A stretch of 8,685 nucleotides of DNA from assembly GCA_025936205.1 (NCBI GenBank), contig JAICTU010000398.1, positions 1 to 8,685 of the forward strand, written 5' to 3'. Below, one piece after another: positions 1-5,973 of this stretch. Positions within the stretch are counted from its first letter, which is position 1; each line of letters begins with the position of its first letter. A program made the translations under genes and the position numbers. This stretch comes from Polyangiaceae bacterium. Its GTDB lineage: Bacteria > Myxococcota > Polyangia > Polyangiales > Polyangiaceae. The notes beneath the pieces are model-generated. The model saw only the letters and a program-made list of their open reading frames with translations, was not told the origin of the DNA and did no database searches.

Positions 1-1176
1 ATCGGGGCGATAGCTGCGGATGCGCTCGGGCAGATCCTCCAGCGTGAGCTCATCGAAGCGGGCCAGCGCCACGGCACGCTCCACGCAGTTCTCGAGCTCG
101 CGCACGTTGCCGGGCCAGTCGTAGGCCAGCAGGCGCTCGGCCACCGGCGGCGAGAGGTGGCGCACGGGCTGCCCGGTGCGGTCCGCCGACTTCTGCAGGA
201 AGTGAGACGCCAGCTTCAGCACGTCGCTGCCGCGCTCGCGCAGCGGCGGCACGTGAATGCTGACCACGTTGATGCGGTAGAACAGGTCCTGGCGGAAGCG
301 TCCCTTGGACACATCATCCTCCAGGTCACGGTGGGTGGCCGTGATGATGCGCGCATCGAACGACTGCTCCGTGTCGGCGCCCACCGGCCGCACCACGCGC
401 TCTTGCAGGGCGCGCAGCAGCTTGGCCTGCATCTCGAGCGGCATCTCGCCGACCTCGTCCAGGAACAGAGTGCCGCCCTGCGCCTCTTGAAACAAACCAC
501 GGCGAGCCGACTTGGCGTCCGTGAAGGCGCCGCGCGTGTGCCCGAAGAGCTCGCTCTCCAGCAGGTTCGGCGGCACGGCGGCACAGTTGACCGCGACGAA
601 GGGACCACGGCCGCTCTGCCGGTGCAGGGCCCGAGCGACCAGCTCCTTGCCGGTACCCGTCTCACCGAAGATCAGCACCGACGCATCGCTCTTCGCCACG
701 CGCTGGATCAGCTCGTTCACGCCCCGAACGGCGGAGCTGTCGCCCACCAGGGGAAGGGCCTCGGGCGTTTCCGACAGCTGCTCCCGCAGGCGGCGCACCT
801 CGGCCTGCAGCTGCTGGGTGCGCACGGCACGCGCCACGCTCAAGCCGAGCAGCTTGGGATCGACCGGCTTGGTGATGAAGTCATAGGCGCCGACGCGCAT
901 GGCGCCGATCGCCGCCTCCATGCTGCCTTGCCCTGTGACCACGATCACCGGAATTCCGGGTCGCTTTTCGAGGATGCGCTCACAGAGCTGGAGGCCGTCC
1001 ATCTCCGCCATGCTCAGGTCGCTGATCACGGCGTGGAAATCCTTGGCCACGACCAGTTCCAGCGCCTCGGGCGGGGAAGTGGTGCTCTCGGTCTGATAGC
1101 CAAGCTGCCTCAACGAGGCTGCCAGGAGTTCGCATGCGTCCTCGTCGTCGTCTACACAAAGGAGTCGTTCTGTCAT
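1..1176 (-). CDS. Sigma-54-dependent response regulator, NtrC family (C-terminus cut by window edge)
   Basis: This is a phosphorylation-controlled transcription activator expected to remodel sigma-54 RNA polymerase using ATP. It starts at ATG 1176 and 392 residues are visible. The receiver domain (about 3-118) has an acidic pocket at D9-D11, phospho-acceptor D53, switch T81 and K103. A short helical linker leads to the AAA+ domain (about 143-370). That domain has Walker A GETGTGKE at 171-178, Walker B GGTLFLDE at 234-241, and WPGNVREL starting at W354. The sigma-54-contacting loop reads GAFTDA (216-221) rather than the canonical GAFTGA. The expected C-terminal Fis-type helix-turn-helix lies beyond the window, so the DNA target cannot be judged. 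No clear Shine-Dalgarno precedes the ATG, but the start fits the family because the receiver begins at residue 3. The gene is divergent from the kinase-fold gene. Family assignment is very secure; the regulon is unknown. Confidence 0.97.
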   Translation of the reverse strand, partial: MTERLLCVDDDEDACELLAASLRQLGYQTESTTSPPEALELVVAKDFHAVISDLSMAEMDGLQLCERILEKRPGIPVIVVTGQGSMEAAIGAMRVGAYDFITKPVDPKLLGLSVARAVRTQQLQAEVRRLREQLSETPEALPLVGDSSAVRGVNELIQRVAKSDASVLIFGETGTGKELVARALHRQSGRGPFVAVNCAAVPPNLLESELFGHTRGAFTDAKSARRGLFQEAQGGTLFLDEVGEMPLEMQAKLLRALQERVVRPVGADTEQSFDARIITATHRDLEDDVSKGRFRQDLFYRINVVSIHVPPLRERGSDVLKLASHFLQKSADRTGQPVRHLSPPVAERLLAYDWPGNVRELENCVERAVALARFDELTLEDLPERIRSYRPD

Positions 1177-1193
1177 GGGAGTTTCATCTGCTC

Positions 1194-1243
1194 GGGGTGC
1201 GGGGTGTCCCCGCGGTCGTGGCGGGGGTGCGGGGTGGCCCCGC
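1194..1243. repeat. Two direct GC-rich hairpin repeats, 30 bp apart
   Basis: A 20-bp unit at 1194-1213 recurs at 1224-1243 with one mismatch (19/20). Each copy contains a perfect short inverted repeat: GCGGGG-tgt-CCCCGC at 1199-1213, and TGCGGGG-tgg-CCCCGCA at 1228-1244. They lie 18-68 bp upstream of the regulator's start codon, in the space between two divergent genes. They could be paired protein-binding palindromes on nearly the same helix face, 5'-leader hairpins of the regulator mRNA, or a simple local duplication. Confidence 0.7.
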
Positions 1244-1460
1244 AGTGGTTCGAGTCACGCCGTGGCGAAATGGCTCCGACATCGCCTGTGTAGCGTGAAT
1301 GCTCGGCCTCTCTGCAGATCTCGGACCAAGCTGCGAAATGCCCGAAAAGCCTGGAGAGTGGGGCGTGGTGAGAGTGCACAAACGCCACATTCGCGACTTG
1401 TTGTCTCGCTTGCGGCGTAGCCGCGCAGCTGGTCCGCGCTTTGCAGAAAATTCCGCACAA

Positions 1461-2384
1461 ATGGCAGCAAACGTGAAGACCGCGGAGGGGCTTTCCTGCC
1501 GCGAGTTTGTTTCACCGGGGCAAATCATCGCCGGCCGCTATGTGGTGGGCCCGATGATCGGGGCGTCGCCCCGGGGCACTGTCTATCGCGCCAAGCACGC
1601 GCGCCTCGGCTTCTCGGGGGCGCTCCAGATCCTGGGCCCAGAGGTGGCAAGCAGCCTCACCTGGAGGCGCTTTGCGCGCGAGCTCAAGGCGCTCGGGGCG
1701 CTACACAGCCAGCACGTGGTGCGCGTGCACGACGCCGGCACGCTGCCCTCGGGTGCGCGCTTCATCATCACCGAGCAGCTCGAGGGGGACGACCTGGCCA
1801 CCTTCCTCCGGAAGCATGGGCCCCTACCGGTGGACAAGGCGGCGGACTACGTGTGTCAGGTGTGCTCGGTCCTGGGGGACGCGCACCGGCTCGGCATCGT
1901 GCACCGCAACGTGCGGCCCGAGAACGTGTTCCTGGCGCGTACCCGGGCGACGGAGCCGGTGGTCAAGCTGCTGGATTTCGGCGTGGCCCTGTTTCTGTCC
2001 GAGCCGGGCTCGCTCACCATCCCCGGCTGGGGTTGTGTATCTCCGATGTATCTCTCGCCCGAACAGCTGCGCAATCCCAACGCGGTCGACGCACGCAGCG
2101 ATCTGTGGTCCGTCGGGCTCCTGCTCTTTGAGGCGCTGATCGGCCGCTCGCCCTTCGCGAGCTTTGACAACGTGCAGATCCTGCGTGCGCTGACGGAAGG
2201 TCCCGTGCCCTTGCTCCCGCTCACCTGCTCTGTGGTCCCGGCGGGGCTGGCGACGCTCGTGCAACGCTGCCTGGAATGCGATCCGGATCGGCGACCCCAG
2301 AGTGCGGATGAGGTCATGCGCGCGCTGGAGCCGTTTTCGAGCCGTCCGGGTCACCGTGCGGGAGCTGGGCGCTCGTTGAGCTGA
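1461..2384 (+). CDS. Serine/threonine protein kinase-fold protein, probable pseudokinase
   Basis: This is a 307-aa protein that is essentially one Hanks-type kinase domain, with no transmembrane or extra domain. The fold is clear. A glycine-rich loop is at 34-39 (GASPRG), the alpha-C glutamate is E74 (FARELKAL), DFG is at 172-174, the APE-like motif is SPE at 199-201, and the subdomain IX motif DARSDLWSVG is present. Catalytic positions are altered. The VAIK lysine is Q56 (GALQIL), HRD is HRN (148-150, so the catalytic base aspartate is N150), and the catalytic-loop lysine is R152 (HRNVRPEN). By family knowledge, losing both the ATP-anchoring lysine and the catalytic aspartate predicts little or no phosphotransfer, so I infer a nucleotide-binding or scaffold pseudokinase. 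The frame is open back to an ATG at 1299, but that extension has weaker GC third-position bias and no recognisable motif, so I prefer ATG 1461. The next gene follows 159 bp downstream on the same strand. Confidence 0.93.
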   Translation: MAANVKTAEGLSCREFVSPGQIIAGRYVVGPMIGASPRGTVYRAKHARLGFSGALQILGPEVASSLTWRRFARELKALGALHSQHVVRVHDAGTLPSGARFIITEQLEGDDLATFLRKHGPLPVDKAADYVCQVCSVLGDAHRLGIVHRNVRPENVFLARTRATEPVVKLLDFGVALFLSEPGSLTIPGWGCVSPMYLSPEQLRNPNAVDARSDLWSVGLLLFEALIGRSPFASFDNVQILRALTEGPVPLLPLTCSVVPAGLATLVQRCLECDPDRRPQSADEVMRALEPFSSRPGHRAGAGRSLS

Positions 2385-2543
2385 GTGCGTGGCATTCTGC
2401 GGCGGCGTGCGAGTCGCCCGGGCCGAGCTCGCGCAGCGCGAGCGGCCGGCCTCGAGCGCTCACGAGTGCTTGACGTCGCCCCATGCTGACGCGCACGGTT
2501 TGAGTCGGTCGTTGGTCGTGTCTCTCGAACCCAGGGGCCCCCC

Positions 2544-4319
2544 TTGACTGAACTCCCTGAGAGCAAAGCTCCAGCGTCAGCGCTCGCCGTGGAGGGCGGG
2601 CCGTGCGATATCTTGGTCGTCGACGACAAGCCGGAGAACCTCACTGCCATTCGCGTGGCGCTCGGCGATCTCGACTACCGGCTGGTCGAGGCACAATCCG
2701 GTCGGGAAGCGCTGCGGCGCCTATTGCAACAGGACTTTGCCCTGATCCTGATGGACGTGCAGATGCCCACGATGAGCGGGTTCGAGACGGCGCGCTTGAT
2801 CCGCGCCCGCGAGCGCAGCAAGCACGTCCCCATCATCTTCGTCACCGCGTTTGGCCCCGACGAGGCTGAGATGTTGGAGGCCTATGACCTGGGCGCGGTG
2901 GACTTCTTGATGAAGCCGATCCAGCCGCGGGTGCTGCGGGCCAAGGCCGCCGTCTTCGTGGAGCTCGAGCGGCGCACGCAGCAGGTGCGCCGTCAAGCGG
3001 AGCAGATCCGCGCGCATGTGCAGCAGGAGGGCGAGAGCGCGCTCGCGGAGCAGCGCGCCCGCTGGGAAGCGCGCGCGCTCGAACAGCGGCTGGAGGAGCA
3101 GCGGATTCACGCCGCCGAGCTGGAGAGCTTGAATCGGCGCCTGGCGGAGGATGATCGGCGCAAGGACGAGTTCATCGCGTTGCTGGGTCATGAGCTGCGC
3201 AACCCGCTGGTCCCTCTGGTGACCGGGCTGGAGTTGCTCGCCACCGCGGAGCCAGACATTGCCGGCAAGACGCGCAGCGTGATGAAGCGCCAGGTCGAGC
3301 ACCTGATCCGCTTGGTCGACGACCTGCTCGATCTTTCGCGCATCAGCCGCGGCAAGATCGAGCTGCGCCGGGCCCAGGTGCGCGCCGGTGACGTACTGGA
3401 GCAAGCACTCTCGCTAGCGCAGCCGCTGATCGAAGAGCGCCGGCATCGCCTGAGCGTGGAGCGCGGGGCGGTCGACGCGGTCGTCCACGGTGACGAAGTG
3501 CGGCTCACGCAGGTGCTGGCAAACTTGCTCAATAACGCTGCTCGCTATACCGAGCCGGGGGGAGCGATCGAGCTCGCGTGCCAGCTGCGCAACGGGGGAG
3601 TGGAGTTTACCGTCAAGGACAACGGTCGAGGCATTTCTCCCGAGCTGCTGCCCAGGGTGTTTGAGCTCTTCATGCAGGCGCGCGAGGGGGGCGGCGGGCT
3701 CGGGATCGGCCTGACGCTGGTCAAGCAGCTGGTGACCCTGCATGGCGGCCGCGTGATCGCGAAGAGCGCGGGCCTCGGACAGGGGAGCGATTTCGGGGTG
3801 TGGTTGCCGAGCACGAGGCGCGTGGTGAAGGCACCGCCCGGCGTCCCGGAGGACGCCTCCGAGGCTGTGCCTTCCACCGAGCCCGCTGCCCGGCGCGCCC
3901 CGCGTTTGAACGTGGCGCTGGTGGAGGACAACGACGACGTGCGGCTGCTCATTGGTGAGTTGCTCTCGAGCTGGGGGCATGAGGTGACGCACGCCACCAC
4001 GGGGACGATCGGCGCGGACCTGATCATCGAGCAGTGCCCGGACATCGCCTTCGTTGATATCGGATTGCCGGACATTGATGGTTACGAGGTCGCCCGGCGC
4101 GTGCGTGCGCGTCTCGGCGCGCGGCCCGTGCAGCTGGTGGCCTTGAGCGGTTTTGGCCAGCGCTGCGATCGCGAGCGCGCCATTGACGCCGGCTTTGACC
4201 ATCATCTGGCCAAGCCCGCCAGCGCGTCGGATCTGCAACGGCTGCTGGACGCGGTCAGCGCGCAACACCAGAGTCGAGGCTCCGTTCCGATCGATGAACC
4301 GGCTGCGGCGCGGGGCTGA
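2544..4319 (+). CDS. Cytosolic hybrid histidine kinase, REC-HisKA-HATPase-REC
   Basis: This 591-aa hybrid sensor kinase with receiver domains at both ends is expected to autophosphorylate and pass phosphate to an aspartate. Receiver 1 spans about 22-140 (D27/D28 pocket, phospho-acceptor D71 in LMDVQMP, and K in LMKPI). A glutamate/arginine/glutamine-rich coiled coil covers about 145-205. HisKA carries H216 in the H-box HELRNPL. The HATPase domain has the N-box NLLNN (327-331), D359 in DNGRG, and GLGIGL. A Pro/Ala-rich linker leads to receiver 2 (phospho-acceptor D505 in FVDIGLPDIDG). There is no membrane segment, so it probably takes input through receiver 1 or the coiled coil. The start is TTG 2544, preceded by AGGGG at 2533-2537 with 6-nt spacing; GTG 2589 is an alternative. 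No partner regulator gene is adjacent on this strand. It is clearly related to the hybrid kinase at 6269-7960. Confidence 0.96.
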   Translation: MTELPESKAPASALAVEGGPCDILVVDDKPENLTAIRVALGDLDYRLVEAQSGREALRRLLQQDFALILMDVQMPTMSGFETARLIRARERSKHVPIIFVTAFGPDEAEMLEAYDLGAVDFLMKPIQPRVLRAKAAVFVELERRTQQVRRQAEQIRAHVQQEGESALAEQRARWEARALEQRLEEQRIHAAELESLNRRLAEDDRRKDEFIALLGHELRNPLVPLVTGLELLATAEPDIAGKTRSVMKRQVEHLIRLVDDLLDLSRISRGKIELRRAQVRAGDVLEQALSLAQPLIEERRHRLSVERGAVDAVVHGDEVRLTQVLANLLNNAARYTEPGGAIELACQLRNGGVEFTVKDNGRGISPELLPRVFELFMQAREGGGGLGIGLTLVKQLVTLHGGRVIAKSAGLGQGSDFGVWLPSTRRVVKAPPGVPEDASEAVPSTEPAARRAPRLNVALVEDNDDVRLLIGELLSSWGHEVTHATTGTIGADLIIEQCPDIAFVDIGLPDIDGYEVARRVRARLGARPVQLVALSGFGQRCDRERAIDAGFDHHLAKPASASDLQRLLDAVSAQHQSRGSVPIDEPAAARG

Positions 4320-4328
4320 TGCGCCCCT

Positions 4329-4403
4329 GAGCACGCTCACTGTAGGGCATTCTCGCTAGAGGCGGGCCGCCTCACGCGTCGGCAAACGTCACAGTGAGCG
4401 CTC
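4329..4403. repeat. Nested inverted repeat between the hybrid kinase and csbD-like gene
   Basis: A perfect 10-bp inverted repeat has arms cgctcactgt (4334-4343) and acagtgagcg (4391-4400). It extends by gag/ctc (4329-4331 with 4401-4403) if two bases bulge. Between the arms lies a second perfect palindrome, gaggcgg-g-ccgcctc (4359-4373). It begins 10 bp after the upstream stop codon and has no T-run, so a classical terminator is only one reading. The right arm is about 70 bp and the left arm about 130 bp upstream of the candidate sigma-54 promoter. That is a usual distance for an enhancer-binding protein. Confidence 0.6.
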
Positions 4404-4469
4404 GGCTATCGCCTGGGATGCGCACGTTCCAGCAGCGATCGCGCGCCGAGGAACAGCTCGCGCGACAGA

Positions 4470-4486
4470 TTGGCATGCGTAATGCA
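4470..4486 (+). promoter_or_regulatory. Candidate sigma-54 (-24/-12) promoter for the csbD-like gene
   Basis: TTGGCATGCGTAATGCA matches the consensus YTGGCACGRNNNTTGCW at 11 of 14 defined positions. The near-invariant GG (4472-4473) and GC (4484-4485) are separated by exactly 10 bases. The implied transcript start, about 4497, is only a few bases before the ATG at 4500, giving an almost leaderless message. This is consistent with the absence of a visible Shine-Dalgarno, but it is unusual. Matches this good will also occur by chance a few times in a GC-rich window. Confidence 0.35.
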
Positions 4487-4499
4487 CCGCCTTGGCTCC

Positions 4500-4700
4500 A
4501 TGAATCAGGACATTCTTCAGGGTCGATGGGAGCAGCTGAAGGGCAAGGCCCGCATCAAGTGGGGCAAGCTGACGAGCGATGACATCGACCAGATCAAAGG
4601 GGAGCGTCAGAAGTTGGTGGGCAAGCTGCGCGAGCGTTATGGTCTCGCCACTGAGCGCGCCGAGCAGGATGTCGACGATTGGCTGGAGACGCACCATTGA
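4500..4700 (+). CDS. CsbD/YjbJ-family stress protein
   Basis: This 66-aa, highly charged, soluble protein is of the CsbD family (E. coli YjbJ, Bacillus CsbD). Family members are small, abundant, general-stress-induced proteins of unsettled biochemical function. It keeps the family pattern throughout: an N-terminal MNQDILQGRWEQLKGK block, then KWGKLTSDDIDQIKG, then KLVGKLRERYG with the ERAEQDVDDW ending. The length fits the family. I chose ATG 4500 because the family begins with this MN-acidic pattern; upstream in-frame starts (for example 4482) would add unrelated residues. No Shine-Dalgarno is visible. A candidate sigma-54 promoter lies immediately upstream, and a tandem-repeat array plus a hairpin follow the stop codon. 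Family assignment is very secure; the role in this organism is inferred only from the family. Confidence 0.96.
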   Translation: MNQDILQGRWEQLKGKARIKWGKLTSDDIDQIKGERQKLVGKLRERYGLATERAEQDVDDWLETHH

Positions 4701-4704
4701 GTCT

Positions 4705-4764
4705 TTGAAGACACTGTTTTTGAAGACACCGTTTTTGAAGACACCGTTCTTGCAAACTCTGCTG
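4705..4764. repeat. 15-bp tandem repeat array (3 clear units plus 1 decayed)
   Basis: The unit ttgaagacaccgttt occurs at 4705-4719 (one change, c to t), 4720-4734 (exact) and 4735-4749 (last base c). A decayed fourth unit at 4750-4764 matches at 9 of 15 positions. The array starts 4 bp after the csbD-like stop codon. It is more AT-rich than its surroundings. If the stop were read through, the array would encode repeated VFEDT pentapeptides before a stop at 4767-4769. There are no unique spacers, so it is not a CRISPR array. Confidence 0.85.
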
Positions 4765-4774
4765 CTTGACCTCT

Positions 4775-4808
4775 AGGGCCGCCCGGGATGTGAGCTGAGG
4801 GCGGCCCT
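4775..4808 (+). terminator. Perfect 10-bp-stem hairpin downstream of csbD-like gene
   Basis: Arms agggccgccc (4775-4784) and gggcggccct (4799-4808) pair perfectly around a 14-nt loop. The hairpin lies 75 bp after the csbD-like stop codon. The downstream sequence (gcttactta) is only mildly T-rich, so it may be a weak or factor-assisted terminator, or a 3'-end-protecting stem. Confidence 0.55.
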
Positions 4809-4875
4809 GCTTACTTAGTCATGGACATGGGTAGCTCGGCGTCCGGCGAGCGTTGTTGAACTCTCACGAGGTCAT

Positions 4876-4901
4876 CCGCGCGCCGGGCGCCGCGGCTTTT
4901 T
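4876..4901 (+). terminator. Possible second plus-strand terminator (GC hairpin plus T-run)
   Basis: The sequence ccgcg...cgcgg (4876-4895) can form a 5-bp GC stem, with competing inner pairings, followed by five T at 4897-4901. It would back up the hairpin at 4775-4808. The stem is short and the fold ambiguous, so the call is tentative. Confidence 0.35.
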
Positions 4902-4947
4902 GTGTGCATTTCGTCGGCCTCGTTCCTCGTTCACTGCGCAAGCGAAC

Positions 4948-4999
4948 AAAAAAGGCCGTCGCTCCGAGCGCCACCTCCCATGGCGCTTCGGAGCGACGG
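4948..4999 (-). terminator. Intrinsic terminator of the C39 peptidase operon
   Basis: The arms at 4956-4973 and 4981-4999 form an 18-bp stem with one bulged base and a 7-nt loop. Read on the minus strand, the stem is followed after two C by six T (the A-run at 4948-4953). It lies 22 bp beyond the peptidase stop codon. This is a textbook rho-independent terminator for that strand. Confidence 0.9.
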
Positions 5000-5021
5000 T
5001 CACCTCGTATGGCTCACTCGC

Positions 5022-5603
5022 TCAGGGCATCACGACCAGCGTGGTACGGTTCGCGAGTTGCCATTCCTCCATGAAGCCTCTCACGGCGTTTTCGCGTAGG
5101 CCATGAGCGGGATCGAACGTGAGCAAGCTCTGTTGTTCGCGGTTGTACCCGAGCACCACCTCGTAGTGCGAAAGGTACTCCTTCGACGAGAGTTGCTTGT
5201 GCACGCCGACGATCACCGGGCGCCCGGCGTCGACCTCGTGCTTCAAGTCGTCGAGTTGTCCGTTGAAGACAAAGGCGTGGAAGCCTTGTTGGCGCGCATA
5301 GTCGCGTAGCGCGCCGGCGGTGAGGCCTTCGTCGGGTTTGCGCCGCAACGCCGCGTCGATGTGGTCCCGGTCCAGCGCGGCTGGCAACGGTGGCTTCCGC
5401 CAGTACTCGAGCACGGCACTGAGCGCGGCCGCGCCACAATCCTTGGCTCCCTTCTGGTGGACGGGAGGCAAGTGATCGATGCGGCGCCAGCCTGGATCAT
5501 TCCGCAAGGCGCTGGGCGTGACGTCCTGGGCGGATCCCGTATACGAGATGCAGCCGAAGCCGAGCACGCCGAGCACCAGTACCCCCCAAGCGGAGCGCCT
5601 CAC
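5022..5603 (-). CDS. C39-like cysteine peptidase, predicted lipoprotein
   Basis: This 193-aa protein has the papain-like C39 (bacteriocin-processing-type) fold. The N-terminus has RR followed by a hydrophobic stretch ending LGFGC, with C18 as the possible lipidated cysteine; the lipobox is imperfect. Predicted catalytic residues are Q50 (oxyanion-hole glutamine), C56 in KDCGAAAL, H146 in YLSHYEVVLGY and D164 in TFDPAHG, in canonical order and spacing. Unlike bacteriocin exporters, it has no ABC-transporter or membrane domain, so it is probably a stand-alone peptidase anchored on the periplasmic face. C39 enzymes usually cut after Gly-Gly. It starts at GTG 5603, which overlaps the stop codon of the upstream membrane-tail gene as GTGA, so the two are probably translationally coupled. 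The arrangement recalls the P. aeruginosa PA2778/PA2779 pair (C39 peptidase beside a protein with a C-terminal membrane segment), from memory and not tested here. Confidence 0.88.
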   Translation of the reverse strand: MRRSAWGVLVLGVLGFGCISYTGSAQDVTPSALRNDPGWRRIDHLPPVHQKGAKDCGAAALSAVLEYWRKPPLPAALDRDHIDAALRRKPDEGLTAGALRDYARQQGFHAFVFNGQLDDLKHEVDAGRPVIVGVHKQLSSKEYLSHYEVVLGYNREQQSLLTFDPAHGLRENAVRGFMEEWQLANRTTLVVMP

Positions 5604-5899
5604 AGCAAGATGACCAGCAGCAGTACGGCCAAAATTGCGGTTGCGGCGGTAGCGCCGATCACGACGGTATCACCACCTCGATAGTTCTTTGCGTCCGGCG
5701 AGGCGGCGTCCCGAGCTGCATAGCGTGCCAGGTCGTCCGAGGGAGCCTTGGCGCTGGTGCTCTCGTTTGCAACTGCGGGCATCGTCAGCGTCGTGCTGTC
5801 GCGATGAGTGGTCGTCTCGTGAGAGGTCACACTGGCGAAGCTGACGGCGGGCGCCAAGCTCATGCTCGCGCCAAGAACTAAGGCGTAAAGGTTCCGCAT
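5600..5899 (-). CDS. Small secreted protein with Gly-Gly plus hydrophobic C-terminal tail
   Basis: This is a 99-aa protein I cannot assign to a named family with confidence. Residues 1-22 look like a signal peptide (hydrophobic LYALVLGASMSLAPAV, with probable cleavage after S-F-A at 20-22). The middle (23-73) is polar, rich in Thr/Ser/Ala/Asp, and likely disordered or weakly helical. Residues 74-99 read R-GG-D followed by about 22 hydrophobic residues ending LLLVILL, with no basic residues after the membrane segment. The start ATG 5899 is chosen because AAGGA (5905-5909 on the minus strand) sits 5 nt upstream and the signal peptide begins there; the longer open frame upstream has no such features. 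It overlaps the C39-like peptidase gene by 4 bp. I infer that it may be the substrate or membrane partner of that peptidase. Confidence 0.82.
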   Translation of the reverse strand: MRNLYALVLGASMSLAPAVSFASVTSHETTTHRDSTTLTMPAVANESTSAKAPSDDLARYAARDAASPDAKNYRGGDTVVIGATAATAILAVLLLVILL

Positions 5900-5933
5900 A
5901 TCGATCCTTCCGATGGTTGTCCGTTGCACCGTT

Positions 5934-5958
5934 CCGCGATGCGAGCTGCATCGTGCGG
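5934..5958. repeat. Imperfect palindrome in the leader of the peptidase operon
   Basis: The arms ccgc-gatgc and gcatc-gt-gcgg flank a 5-nt centre (gagct), giving 9 paired bases with a 2-nt bulge. It lies between the candidate sigma-54 promoter and the start codon at 5899. It could therefore be a 5'-leader hairpin or an operator site. Confidence 0.45.
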
Positions 5959-5973
5959 AGGTTGTAGAGAGCT

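Larger units (their letters stand above)
4701..5021. other. Gene-free spacer between convergent csbD-like and C39 peptidase genes
   Basis: This roughly 320-bp stretch has no credible coding region. In order it holds a 15-bp tandem-repeat array, a 10-bp-stem hairpin, a GC-rich hairpin with a T-run for the plus strand, and a strong intrinsic terminator for the minus strand. Bases 4809-4875 show nothing I can assign. The short open frames through here carry no recognisable motif. Confidence 0.7.

Noticed and set aside
1271..1287. Sigma-54-like site (GG-N10-GC) before the kinase-fold gene
   Set aside because: Only 9 of 14 consensus positions match, and such spacing arises often by chance in GC-rich DNA.
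157..1293. Long plus-strand open frame of 378 codons
   Set aside because: It is antisense to the NtrC-type regulator, whose receiver and AAA+ motifs are unmistakable on the other strand. Open antisense frames are common in GC-rich DNA, and this one shows no domain.
1299..1460. 54-codon N-terminal extension of the kinase-fold gene
   Set aside because: The frame is open and has an ATG, but third-position GC bias drops, no motif is seen, and the usual lead-in to the kinase domain starts after ATG 1461. I cannot fully exclude it.
2470..2498. Sigma-70 promoter before hybrid kinase 1 (TTGACG at 2470-2475)
   Set aside because: No acceptable -10 element follows at 16-18 bp, so the hexamer alone is not enough.
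4329..4403. Miniature insertion element with terminal inverted repeats
   Set aside because: The arms fit loosely, but there is no flanking target-site duplication and no second copy in the window. An RNA or protein-binding structure is simpler.
4705..4764. CRISPR array or replication iterons
   Set aside because: The repeats are contiguous 15-mers without spacers, and no cas or replication-initiator gene is nearby.
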